A DNA stretch of 54,912 nucleotides from JAPLFM01 sp964650885 (GCA_964650885.1 CAZYXG010000012.1:1-54912); one strand, 5' to 3'. Shown: positions 25,029-33,314, counted from the stretch's first letter. Translations and numbers: made by a program. The notes: a model not told the origin generated them from the letters alone.

Positions 25029-27032
25029 TTATGCTTTTGAGTTATTATTAATTGTTGTATCTAAAGGAATACTTTTATCAAGATCCTGCATCCTACGCAT
25101 CATATCGATGTATTGTCTTCTAGCGTCATTTTCTTCTTGGCGTTTCTGTGGATTTTCCGATTGAGAATATTGGCTATCTTGTTGAGTGAATAAATCAATT
25201 TGTGAAGTTTTCAAACCATTTTCATTTAGTTTTTCTCTTAACGAATTTAATTGTTCACCTATAGAGGCTTTTGCTTCTTCGGATTCCGCAGTAATTTTCA
25301 AATGCACCGAGTTATCTTGCATCATAATTTCCACTTTCACTTTGCCTAAATTATCTGGATTCAAATGCAGAATTGCTTGAGAGCTTCCATTTGCTGGAGT
25401 TTCAGCCACAATTTTTACTATTGTTTGTGGCAGCTCATCTAGCTTAGTTCTTTGCAATTGCTCAGGACTTGGCGTTGCTTGTGAAGAATTAATTGGCGAG
25501 AATTCTTGATTCATTTTGCCAAACTTAGAAAAATCACTAGAATTGGATTGCTGTTCTTTGCCCCCTGCAAAGTCCAAATCGTGATTAGTTTCTTTTGAGA
25601 ATACTTGTTTGTTTATTTCTAATTTAATATTTGGACTTTCTTCGCCAGTATTGTATTTACTAGCTATTTTATTTAATTCCAAATCGTTTGTTTTTATGCT
25701 ACTTTTGAGTAAGCCATTCGATTCAAGATTTTTCAATAAATCTTGTATTGTTCTGGCATTGTCAATATTATCATCTGCAAATTCCAACCCTTTTATTGAT
25801 ATAGTATTATCATTATTTTGATCGAAATTAATTTTTATTCCTAATTTTAAAAGCTCATCGGAAAGCTGCTCTCCAATTCCTTTGCCTAAATTATCTGGAT
25901 TCAAATGCAGAATTGCTTGAGAGCTTCCATTTGCTGGAGTTTCAGCCACAATTTTTACTATTGTTTGTGGCAGCTCATCTAGCTTAGTTCTTTGCAATTG
26001 CTCAGGACTTGGCGTTGCTTGTGAAGAATTAATTGGCGAGAATTCTTGATTCATTTTGCCAAACTTAGAAAAATCACTAGAATTGGATTGCTGTTCTTTG
26101 CCCCCTGCAAAGTCCAAATCGTGATTAGTTTCTTTTGAGAATACTTGTTTGTTTATTTCTAATTTAATATTTGGACTTTCTTCGCCAGTATTGTATTTAC
26201 TAGCTATTTTATTTAATTCCAAATCGTTTGTTTTTATGCTACTTTTGAGTAAGCCATTCGATTCAAGATTTTTCAATAAATCTTGTATTGTTCTGGCATT
26301 GTCAATATTATCATCTGCAAATTCCAACCCTTTTATTGATATAGTATTATCATTATTTTGATCGAAATTAATTTTTATTCCTAATTTTAAAAGCTCATCG
26401 GAAAGCTGCTCTCCAATTCCTTTGCCTATTGGTCTTTGGGAATTCAATTTCATTGCTTTGCCATCAAGCATTTCTGCAAGTGGATCCTTTACGCTAGTTT
26501 CTTGAATAGTAAATTTATCTAGCATGTTGATAGCTTTTTTTGTGCTATCGCTAAGCCCATTTTTATTCAAAATACTTTGCTCCAATTTACTCAAACCAGA
26601 ATCTAAAACTTTATTCAATGGTTTATCAATAGCATATAATAATATGCTATCCATTGTTTGATTATCGGTGTGAGGAATAAGCGAAGAATCACTAAAAGGA
26701 TTATCGTTTAATTCCGACAATACTCCAAGAATATCTTGACTACCTGAATTTGGCTTAAGGGAACTAATGAAAGAACTGATTCCATTCAATGGTAGCTCTT
26801 CAAAAGGAGACTTGAGCTTCACATCTTCTTCGATGTGTTTGCCTTTGAGATTATCCAATTTTGCATCACGGTGTTGCACTAATTCTGCGAAGCTACTCAT
26901 AACATCTTTTTTATTAGCTTTTGCGAACTTCCTGTTTGTGTCAAAGCTATTAAAAGAGTTGTTTCGTTTAGCGAGCTTGTCGGCATTAGTTCTACCGTTC
27001 AAATTGGCTATTTTATTTATGTTTGTTATCAT
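25029..27032 (-). CDS. fliK: Flagellar hook-length control protein FliK, internally duplicated
   Basis: A 667-residue FliK, the ruler and substrate-specificity switch of the flagellar export machine. The first 200 residues and the linker are low-complexity and polar, as in other rulers. The C-terminal hook domain begins LHLNPDNLGKVKVEI (near 555) and continues to KASIGEQLNSLREKLNENGLKTSQIDLF; the tail is Gln-rich. Residues about 205-384 are repeated exactly at 385-564, so the first ten residues of the hook domain also occur once inside the linker. Without the copy the protein would be 487 residues. It is the fifth gene of the fli/flg operon. Annotation as FliK is firm from position and from the C-terminal domain. 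Confidence 0.9.
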   Translation of the reverse strand: MITNINKIANLNGRTNADKLAKRNNSFNSFDTNRKFAKANKKDVMSSFAELVQHRDAKLDNLKGKHIEEDVKLKSPFEELPLNGISSFISSLKPNSGSQDILGVLSELNDNPFSDSSLIPHTDNQTMDSILLYAIDKPLNKVLDSGLSKLEQSILNKNGLSDSTKKAINMLDKFTIQETSVKDPLAEMLDGKAMKLNSQRPIGKGIGEQLSDELLKLGIKINFDQNNDNTISIKGLEFADDNIDNARTIQDLLKNLESNGLLKSSIKTNDLELNKIASKYNTGEESPNIKLEINKQVFSKETNHDLDFAGGKEQQSNSSDFSKFGKMNQEFSPINSSQATPSPEQLQRTKLDELPQTIVKIVAETPANGSSQAILHLNPDNLGKGIGEQLSDELLKLGIKINFDQNNDNTISIKGLEFADDNIDNARTIQDLLKNLESNGLLKSSIKTNDLELNKIASKYNTGEESPNIKLEINKQVFSKETNHDLDFAGGKEQQSNSSDFSKFGKMNQEFSPINSSQATPSPEQLQRTKLDELPQTIVKIVAETPANGSSQAILHLNPDNLGKVKVEIMMQDNSVHLKITAESEEAKASIGEQLNSLREKLNENGLKTSQIDLFTQQDSQYSQSENPQKRQEENDARRQYIDMMRRMQDLDKSIPLDTTINNNSKA
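25340..26428. repeat. Perfect 540-bp tandem duplication inside fliK
   Basis: Unit 1 (25340-25879) and unit 2 (25880-26419) are identical base for base when compared line by line. The 9-base sequence CTTTGCCTA begins each unit and occurs a third time at 26420-26428, just after the second. That pattern is expected if recombination or slippage between two 9-base matches made the duplication. The length is 180 codons, so the frame is kept. Confidence 0.97.
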
Positions 27033-27100
27033 TTGGTGCTTCCTGCACTATTTAAATAATATTGGACATCCTGTCTATTATTATCCACCTTTGGCTATAT

Positions 27101-27805
27101 TTAGTCAGTATTGCTGAGTAATAATATAGCAGCAGCGGTCTGTGGTTTCATAGATTCAATTATCTTGCCAGCTTTCTTTTTTTGCATAAGTTTTAAAATC
27201 GCTGCGGCGTCTCGCTCGTCCAACTGTTCTAAAATCTTGGCTACATCTTTAGGATTGGTGTTGTTATAGATTTTTGCAAACTCATCAAAACTTTTTTTCT
27301 CGCCTGTGTCTTGCTTTCTATTTATGAAACTTTCTTGATCTTTGATTTTATTTTCAGCCAATTTGAGTTTTTCTTCCACCACTTTATACTTATTGACTAT
27401 TTTCTTTATAGAGTCCTCCAAGAAAGTAGTCTTGCCCTTAGTATCGCCTAAATTCTTATGTACTTTTGAAATGGAATCAAGGAAGTAAGCTATCTTGCTT
27501 TTGTACATATTGAGTGTATCATTTAACACTTTGGCTTTTTTTGCAATTGAGTCCTTTTCAGCATTTACTAAATCTTTTTGCGAAGCATCTCTATTTAGTT
27601 CCGAAAATCGCTTTTCTGTGATTTGAACACTTGGCTCTAAATAAACAGTATCTCTTTTAACAACTTGCGCGTTTTCTGTAGATTTCCCATTATCGAAACC
27701 CATCCAAGCTGGTTTAGTTTTGAAGGCATAAGCTAGCAATCCAAACATTGCTGTTATGAAAAGTGAAACGCCTATTATTGTTCCAATTATTTGTTTTGGA
27801 TTCAT
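27101..27805 (-). CDS. MotE/MgtE-N-like flagellar protein
   Basis: A 234-residue protein with an N-terminal membrane helix (residues 7-27, IGTIIGVSLFITAMFGLLAYA). A long coiled coil spans about residues 65-165. At the end is an MgtE-N-like domain, FAKIYNNTNPKDVAKILEQLDERDAAAILKLMQKKKAGKIIESM. This architecture is that of MotE and related proteins in fli operons, which lie between fliJ and fliK in many species. The C-terminal domain resembles parts of FliG. It probably works in the periplasm or at the membrane in stator or rod function, but its task here is not known. Confidence 0.82.
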   Translation of the reverse strand: MNPKQIIGTIIGVSLFITAMFGLLAYAFKTKPAWMGFDNGKSTENAQVVKRDTVYLEPSVQITEKRFSELNRDASQKDLVNAEKDSIAKKAKVLNDTLNMYKSKIAYFLDSISKVHKNLGDTKGKTTFLEDSIKKIVNKYKVVEEKLKLAENKIKDQESFINRKQDTGEKKSFDEFAKIYNNTNPKDVAKILEQLDERDAAAILKLMQKKKAGKIIESMKPQTAAAILLLSNTD

Positions 27806-27814
27806 TTTATTTTA

Positions 27815-28264
27815 TCATCCAATTGTTAATCTGTTTTCGTTCGTAATAAATCTTGTCAATGAAATTTCATCGAACATTATATTTTCTTCTGCTTTCAATT
27901 CTTGCAAATGAATTTGGTGCTTTTTTTCTTTCAAATTTATTAGCACTTTTTCTTCTCGCATCACAGCTTGCAGCTGTTGAATTCTAACATTTTCTAATTC
28001 TTTAATTCTTTCTATTTCCGATTCCACTTTGTCAATCTCATCTTTAAGGAAGGATTTTCTGTGGAAATTACCACGCAAATCATCTAAATTTAATTTACCT
28101 TTTTGGCTGGATATCAGTTCAATTTCATTTATATAATTAACTTTAATATTTTCTTTACTATGCCTAAATGCTACTACTTTCGCTAATTCATCTTTAGCCA
28201 TATCCACTTTGTGTGCTCTAATTTTTAGCAAACTATCCATTCGGAAATTAAATCTTTTTGCCAT
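27815..28264 (-). CDS. fliJ: Flagellar export chaperone FliJ
   Basis: A 149-residue protein that is almost wholly coiled coil, starting FNFRMDSLLKIRAHKVDMAKDELAKV, the usual FliJ beginning. FliJ forms the central stalk of the FliI hexamer, like the gamma subunit of F1-ATPase, and escorts export chaperones. It follows fliI after 7 bases and precedes the MotE-like gene by 9 bases. Length and order (H-I-J-E-K) match the family. Confidence 0.85.
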   Translation of the reverse strand: MAKRFNFRMDSLLKIRAHKVDMAKDELAKVVAFRHSKENIKVNYINEIELISSQKGKLNLDDLRGNFHRKSFLKDEIDKVESEIERIKELENVRIQQLQAVMREEKVLINLKEKKHQIHLQELKAEENIMFDEISLTRFITNENRLTIG

Positions 28265-28271
28265 TAACTAA

Positions 28272-29594
28272 CTACTCCACAATCTCTATAAGCTCATTTA
28301 TAATTTCATCTAAGCTAACTTGATCTTCCACGTCCTGCTTTAGGAAATTATTAATTTTAGGCATCAGTTCTATTGCTCTATCAATGTCTGCATTGGTACC
28401 TCGTTGGTATGCTCCAACGGAAATCAAGTCCTCAGCCCCTTTATATATAGCAATTAACTGGCGTAAGCGTACTGCGGCTTGAACGTGCATTTTAGATGAA
28501 ATATCTCTCATCACTCTGCTAACACTTTCAGAAACATCTATTGCTGGATAATGACCTAAGGCAGCTAATTTTCTGGATAGTATAATGTGTCCATCTAATA
28601 TACCTCGCACAGTATCAGAAATTGGCTCATTGAAATCATCGCCTTCCACAAGCACAGTATATAGTGCAGAAATAGTTCCTTTTTCAGAAGTACCAGCCCG
28701 TTCTAATGTTTTTTGCAACAAACTAAATACCGATGGAGTATATCCTTTGGTAGTTGGTGGTTCGCCAATTGCCAATCCTACCTCACGCTGAGCCATAGCC
28801 AAACGAGTTACTGAATCCATCATAAACATTACGTCTAATTCCATATCTCGGAAATATTCAGCTATTGTAGTGGCTACTAACGCAGCTTTCACACGCACTA
28901 GCGAAGCCATATCGCTTGTGGCAACTATTACCACTGAGCGACGAAGTCCATCTTCACCCAAATCTTTTTCAATAAATTCACGTACCTCTCTGCCACGCTC
29001 GCCAATTAATGCTATCACATTTATATCGGCTGTTGTATTTCGAGCTATCATACCCAATAGAGTTGATTTACCTACTCCAGAACCAGCAAATATACCCATA
29101 CGCTGCCCTTTTCCCATAGCCAAAACAGAATCTATTGCTTTCACACCAGTTGCCACTGGTTCTGAAATTCTATCTCTTAACAAAGGGTTTGGTGGGGAAG
29201 CATAAATAGATCTTTGTTCTTTATGTATTATAGGGCCTTTGCCATCTATGGGATTGCCCAAACCATCAATTACACGTCCAATTAACCCATTTCCTACATT
29301 TACATGCAAAGATTCGCCAGTGGCTTTTATTTCCATTCCTGGGGCTATATCGTTTAGTTCGCCCAAAACCATTGATAAGATTCTATTTTCATCTTTGAAG
29401 CCAACTATTTCCGAACGGCTAACCTCTTTACCATTTTTATCTCGTAAAATACAAATTTCACCAATAGGAGCTTTGGGGCCATTGCTTTCCAGCACAAGTC
29501 CCACCACCTTTGTTAGCTTGCCACTCATTTGCATCGTATTGATTTCTTTGAGTGTGTTTTTGAATTTACTTTGTAGTACTTCTGGATTTATCAT
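28272..29594 (-). CDS. fliI: Flagellum-specific ATPase FliI
   Basis: A 440-residue ATPase of the flagellar type III export apparatus, related to F1-beta. The Walker A is GSGVGKST (residues 171-178). GERGREVREFIEKDL holds the catalytic Glu. The Walker B is DVMFMMDSVTRLAMAQREV. GEPPTTKGYTPSVFSLL is the signature of type III and Rho-like ATPases. The N-terminal beta-barrel domain (about residues 20-95) and the C-terminal helical domain are both present. FliH, FliJ and FliI form the complex; all three are adjacent here. Confidence 0.95.
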   Translation of the reverse strand: MINPEVLQSKFKNTLKEINTMQMSGKLTKVVGLVLESNGPKAPIGEICILRDKNGKEVSRSEIVGFKDENRILSMVLGELNDIAPGMEIKATGESLHVNVGNGLIGRVIDGLGNPIDGKGPIIHKEQRSIYASPPNPLLRDRISEPVATGVKAIDSVLAMGKGQRMGIFAGSGVGKSTLLGMIARNTTADINVIALIGERGREVREFIEKDLGEDGLRRSVVIVATSDMASLVRVKAALVATTIAEYFRDMELDVMFMMDSVTRLAMAQREVGLAIGEPPTTKGYTPSVFSLLQKTLERAGTSEKGTISALYTVLVEGDDFNEPISDTVRGILDGHIILSRKLAALGHYPAIDVSESVSRVMRDISSKMHVQAAVRLRQLIAIYKGAEDLISVGAYQRGTNADIDRAIELMPKINNFLKQDVEDQVSLDEIINELIEIVE

Positions 29595-29601
29595 AATATT
29601 T

Positions 29602-31017
29602 CTAATTAAATATAAAATTATCTAAATCAAAATCTTCATCGTCTGACTTATTATTTTCGTTTTTAGTTTTTTCATTTTGTTCTTCGTTTTCATCATCGTC
29701 TGCCAGAGGTGAGCCATCAGCAAGTTCCTCTTGAATTTCATTTTCAATTATAACCTCTTCGGCAGGACTTTCTTCTTCAATAACATTTTCTACTTCATTT
29801 TCTTCTATTGGAATATTTTCTTTTATTAATTTATTTTCTTCTGATTTTGGCAATTCTTTTTGCTCTTCATTAGCAAAATCGTCTTCATTTTGCAATTTAG
29901 CTTCGGCTACTATCTCAGCAAATTCTTCTAATGCTGCATCGTATTCTTTATCTAATTTAATTATTTCTTCTATTTCTTTTTCGTCGAGTGGAAGCACATA
30001 GTCTTCTTCTGGATCTTTCAGCTTAATCACATTGCCAGCTGAATCGAAGCTAACTAACTCTTCTTTATAATCTTCATCGAAGAACTCTTTACCCCAAATT
30101 TTTTCCATTGCTTCTTGTTCGAGTTTCGATGGGTCATTATCTTCACTATGTTTTTCGTTTTCAATATCGAGAAGTTTTTGTTGTTGCTCTTGTCTGCTAA
30201 TATCTCTTACCGTTTCGGCAAGTGGATTGCGAAGCATCTCTAACTGTGCTTTAATTCTTGCATCTATTATTCCAGCAGTAGTTTCCAAAACGCAACCGCC
30301 TGGCTCTACTGATTCATCTGCAACGATTACTATTTTTCTGCTATCATCTTTATTAGCTAAAAGTGAACTTTTGGTATCTTCAAGTATTTTAACAGAGTCT
30401 GGATGCACATTGATTTTAAATACTAAATCATTATCTAACGATGAAATTGCTTTGCGTACTTGCTCCAATACCAAAGTTGCTTTATCGCTTGCTTCATGAC
30501 CCAAAATATGTTCGGCAACCATTAGAGAAACAGAAATTACAGATTCCTCATATTTTCGCATTGCTCTTTGGTTTTCCATAGCCACGGATTCTATAATACC
30601 ATCTATTCTCGACATCCAATTTTTGTATTTTTCAGTTTCAATTTGGAACGTTACTTTCGCTTGGATTTGTCCATCAGAGACTCCTTTATCGTAAGCTTTT
30701 TGTATTTCTTCTTGAACAATACGAATTGGTAAAGCAGGTTCGGGAATATTGCCTAAGTCAATAATGATTGGCTCATTTGCATTGGCGAAAATGAATTCTT
30801 GGGTGAAAACTGGCGGAGGAAGTGGCTTTACTTCTTGCTCAACTTCTTCAAGCTCTTCAATTATTTCTTCAACTTCTTCCAACACTTCCACTGGTTTCAT
30901 CAGATTACCAAGCTTCTCATCGCGAAGGCGGTATTCTTCCGAAATCATTTCTTCATCGCGGATAATCATAACGCGATTTCGTTTTCTTTGCGGTAGTTTG
31001 ACTAAAATAGTTGACAT
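29602..31017 (-). CDS. fliH: FliH-family export protein with a long acidic C-terminal extension
   Basis: A 471-residue protein. Residues about 100-275 are the FliH/SctL-type region: IQKAYDKGVSDGQIQAKVTFQ, then SLMVAEHILGHEASDKATLVLEQVRKAI, VHPDSVKIL and IVADESVEPGGCVLETTAGIIDARIKAQLEML. FliH holds and regulates FliI. Usual FliH proteins are 220-300 residues. The last 200 or so residues here are very acidic (runs of EEIEEIIKL, EENEVENVIEEES, ADDDENEEQNE) and probably disordered. The N-terminal 70 residues also contain an acidic helix. It is the first gene of the operon, behind a sigma-54-type promoter. The gap to fliI is 7 bases. Confidence 0.85.
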   Translation of the reverse strand: MSTILVKLPQRKRNRVMIIRDEEMISEEYRLRDEKLGNLMKPVEVLEEVEEIIEELEEVEQEVKPLPPPVFTQEFIFANANEPIIIDLGNIPEPALPIRIVQEEIQKAYDKGVSDGQIQAKVTFQIETEKYKNWMSRIDGIIESVAMENQRAMRKYEESVISVSLMVAEHILGHEASDKATLVLEQVRKAISSLDNDLVFKINVHPDSVKILEDTKSSLLANKDDSRKIVIVADESVEPGGCVLETTAGIIDARIKAQLEMLRNPLAETVRDISRQEQQQKLLDIENEKHSEDNDPSKLEQEAMEKIWGKEFFDEDYKEELVSFDSAGNVIKLKDPEEDYVLPLDEKEIEEIIKLDKEYDAALEEFAEIVAEAKLQNEDDFANEEQKELPKSEENKLIKENIPIEENEVENVIEEESPAEEVIIENEIQEELADGSPLADDDENEEQNEKTKNENNKSDDEDFDLDNFIFN

Positions 31018-31128
31018 TTAAAAAGATTCCATTGCAAAATAAGTAGAATATTCGCCACTTGGCTGAAAGCAAGTAGCTAAATGGAGAATACTCAACATAA
31101 AACGTTTCAAATTTAACACTATTACTTT

Positions 31129-31149
31129 AGTGCCAATTCTGTGCCATTT
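31129..31149 (-). promoter_or_regulatory. Candidate sigma-54 promoter of the flagellar operon
   Basis: Read on the minus strand: TGGCAC-AGAAT-TGGCA, with GG and GC exactly 10 bases apart as the -24/-12 sigma-54 consensus requires (TGGCACG-N4-TTGCA, one mismatch in the -12 box). It lies about 110 bases before the fliH start. Sigma-54 control of hook and rod genes is common in polarly flagellated bacteria. rpoN is not in the window. Confidence 0.5.
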
Positions 31150-31447
31150 GGAGATAGGAGGTGTGGGGAAAATAATTGAAAAAGTTATCAGTGTACCATT
31201 AAACAAGATTTTAGTTTAAGCAAAATCAATTTCGATTATACATTCCAAATATTTCTTTTCTTTGTAACATAATTATTATTTTCTTGTTTGTTAAAAATAA
31301 CATTTGCAAGAATTATTTTTTTTGTAATTTAGTTATAAGGAATTGGACTTCCAAATAAAACATACAAATATAAGAATGGATTCAATCAATTTAAAATTAA
31401 AAGGCACTATGCCATTTACTAATTAAATTAATATAAAGGAGTTTCCA
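31150..31447. other. Intergenic region between the fli operon and the small secreted genes
   Basis: No supported gene. On the plus strand TTTG (31303-31306), 18 bases and TAATTTAG (31325-31332) resemble a Bacteroidota promoter with one mismatch in the second box, and could drive the genes from 31448. The rest is AT-rich without other structure I can defend. Confidence 0.35.
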
Positions 31448-31495
31448 ATGGGAACATCAAGCAATCTTCATAAACCTATATATATATATATGTAA
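31448..31495 (+). CDS. Possible 15-codon leader ORF ending in a (TA)7 run
   Basis: AAAGGAG lies 8 bases before an ATG that opens MGTSSNLHKPIYIYM and stops at TAA (31493-31495). The frame passes through an uninterrupted TA repeat (about 31477-31490). One extra TA unit would remove the stop and join this frame to the secreted-protein gene at 31506. It may be a leader peptide, a phase-variable start or an accident. The strong ribosome site is the only direct support for translation. Confidence 0.3.
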   Translation: MGTSSNLHKPIYIYM

Positions 31496-31505
31496 GTTAG
31501 CAAAA

Positions 31506-31754
31506 ATGCTCAAAACTAATAGCATATTAACTTTTTCTCTTTTTACATTTCTATTTTTCGCTAGTTTTGAGAGCGGGATTGCCGACCCACCAAATAACAA
31601 CCCAAATGATCCATTTAGAAATTTGAATTTAGATAGTATCAGCCCTTTTATACCTGCAGTTATTAGAAATTGCGATGCAAATCCTTATGTTAAAAGTTTT
31701 CTATCTGGTTTCAATAGAGAAATTTGTGTTATTAATGGAGTAACAAAAAAATGA
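31506..31754 (+). CDS. Small secreted protein of unknown function
   Basis: An 82-residue protein with a signal peptide (MLKTNSILTFSLFTFLFFASFESGIA). The mature part is short and Pro/Asn-rich (DPPNNNPNDPF) and has two Cys (RNCDANPY, REICVING). No family was recognised. Its stop codon overlaps an ATG at 31751 (ATGA), which would couple it to the T9SS cargo that follows. No ribosome site is visible directly before its own ATG, but the leader ORF just upstream has a strong one. Confidence 0.55.
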   Translation: MLKTNSILTFSLFTFLFFASFESGIADPPNNNPNDPFRNLNLDSISPFIPAVIRNCDANPYVKSFLSGFNREICVINGVTKK

Positions 31755-31765
31755 AATGATTATTA

Positions 31766-33166
31766 TTGATTAATTTTGTCATTTTTGTTTTTACATTTAA
31801 TTTATTATCAAAATCTACTATTACAACAGAAAATTCAATGTATTTCCAATATATAGAAAAAGTTGGAGAAAATAAATATTGGCATGCGTACTTTGAAATT
31901 TATACTGATTTGAATGAACTTCATGTTGTTACAAATGAAAATGGTAAATTCAAAACTGATTCAAAAAAATACGAAGATTGTAAAGATTTTTTTGCAGTCT
32001 TTAGCGATGATTTTCTTCCATCCAAAGCTTACTATTTAGGAGATGAAAAACTTGGGCTATTGACTTACAGAATTATGTTCATTTTTGATTTCAAGAATAA
32101 AAGAGTAGATACTTTAGACTATTATAAAATTGGTCTGGGTGATACTAAAGATATTAGTGTCTTTATTAATGAAATTTCGAGAGAAATCTATTTGTTTAGC
32201 CAACCAGATGAAAGACATTTAAAGAATGTATATCATTTGAATCAAGGAAATGTGAGGTTAGAAAAAACAACTTTTCAAACAAACTTTGTAAATTCTTTAA
32301 GAGGCTTGTTTACTTTGAATAGGGATGAAATTTTGGTAAGTTTTAAAAATGGGAACAACAGTTCTTTTTTTATTTACAATACTAAAACTAATAAAGAAAC
32401 TAAAGAAATAAAGTTACCCCAGTTTTATTCAAACACAAAATATGGCTATTTCAAGTATGATTCAACTGCAAAGGTACTTTGGACTACATGTTCTTACAAT
32501 GATGAAAATGGGAAGTATGTCTCATTACTTATGTATTCCAAAGATTTTGGAATTACTTGGAAAAAGTCTTTTAATTCTAATTCATTGCCAAAAGGAACTG
32601 TATTAGGAAATGATTTAAGATTCTTTTCTTTTGCAGGAAACACAATTGTTGCATTTTTCCATATAATTGATTCATATATAACTTCTGATGATTATGGCAA
32701 GACATGGACTTATCACAATTACAAAACTGTTTCAAATGTTTTTGCTTTGATTGATTACGAAGAAGTCGACAAAGGTAATTATTTGATAAGTATTTGGTAT
32801 AATCGTTTAATGAACTGTAAAATAAAAGATTACACTGATTTTGATTCAACTAACATAAAAGATACCCCTGGTGATACTTTGCTTAATTCGGTAGAACAAA
32901 ATGTTTATTTAGCCGAGAATAATTCAGAAATAATAGTAAATCAGTTAGGAAATAATTTTGAATTATTTAGTAAATCTGACTTTATTGGATTACAAAAGGT
33001 TGAAATATTCAATATTAATGGAGTGCTAATACAAGAATTCCAATTTCCTAAAATAGTTCAAAATCAATTGCAAAAATTCCAACTTAATCTCGGCGATGGA
33101 GTTTATTTTCTAAAAATCAGCGAGAATGAAAATATTTACACAAAAAAATTCACTTCAATAAATTAA
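31766..33166 (+). CDS. T9SS cargo with Asp boxes; start disrupted or TTG
   Basis: A 466-residue reading with a hydrophobic N-terminus, a beta-propeller-like body and a T9SS sorting domain at the end (VEIFNINGVLIQEFQF ... GVYFLKISENENIYTKKF). Two Asp-box-like motifs are visible: SKDFGITWKK and SDDYGKTWTY. In frame just upstream stands ATG AAA TGA (31751-31759), then TTA TTA TTG ATT. That reads M-K-stop-L-L-L-I-N-F-V, a normal signal peptide broken at codon 3. The TTG at 31766 is the only visible rescue start, and it lacks the positive N-region. The gene may thus be newly inactive, weakly expressed from TTG, or recoded. Confidence 0.65.
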   Translation: MINFVIFVFTFNLLSKSTITTENSMYFQYIEKVGENKYWHAYFEIYTDLNELHVVTNENGKFKTDSKKYEDCKDFFAVFSDDFLPSKAYYLGDEKLGLLTYRIMFIFDFKNKRVDTLDYYKIGLGDTKDISVFINEISREIYLFSQPDERHLKNVYHLNQGNVRLEKTTFQTNFVNSLRGLFTLNRDEILVSFKNGNNSSFFIYNTKTNKETKEIKLPQFYSNTKYGYFKYDSTAKVLWTTCSYNDENGKYVSLLMYSKDFGITWKKSFNSNSLPKGTVLGNDLRFFSFAGNTIVAFFHIIDSYITSDDYGKTWTYHNYKTVSNVFALIDYEEVDKGNYLISIWYNRLMNCKIKDYTDFDSTNIKDTPGDTLLNSVEQNVYLAENNSEIIVNQLGNNFELFSKSDFIGLQKVEIFNINGVLIQEFQFPKIVQNQLQKFQLNLGDGVYFLKISENENIYTKKFTSIN

Positions 33167-33170
33167 ATCC

Positions 33171-33199
33171 AGTAGAGACGCTAATTATGCGTCTCTACT
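33171..33199. repeat. REP-like palindrome GTAGAGACGC / GCGTCTCTAC
   Basis: A perfect 11-bp stem AGTAGAGACGC / GCGTCTCTACT with a 7-base loop, 4 bases after the T9SS cargo stop. Palindromes of this GTAGAGACG family recur in several Bacteroidota and cyanobacterial genomes as REP elements. It could also end the transcript, although only ATTTTC follows. Only this copy lies in the window. Confidence 0.6.
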
Positions 33200-33314
33200 A
33201 TTTTCATCCCACCCATAACTGACTTACATTGAAAGTCAACATCTTACCCTTTTTTATTTCTCGCTAATATCACTTATCTTTGTATTCGCTGAACTAATCC
33301 ATAATGGAATTTAT

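Noticed and set aside
25609..26361. Two identical 70-codon plus-strand frames inside fliK
   Set aside because: They are antisense shadows of the two duplication units and not genes.
28870..29625. Plus-strand frames of 111 and 128 codons within fliI
   Set aside because: They are antisense to a highly conserved ATPase, so a by-product of its codon use.
31018..31206. 62-codon minus-strand frame ending directly before fliH
   Set aside because: It has no ribosome site, no recognisable sequence, and overlaps the sigma-54-type promoter.
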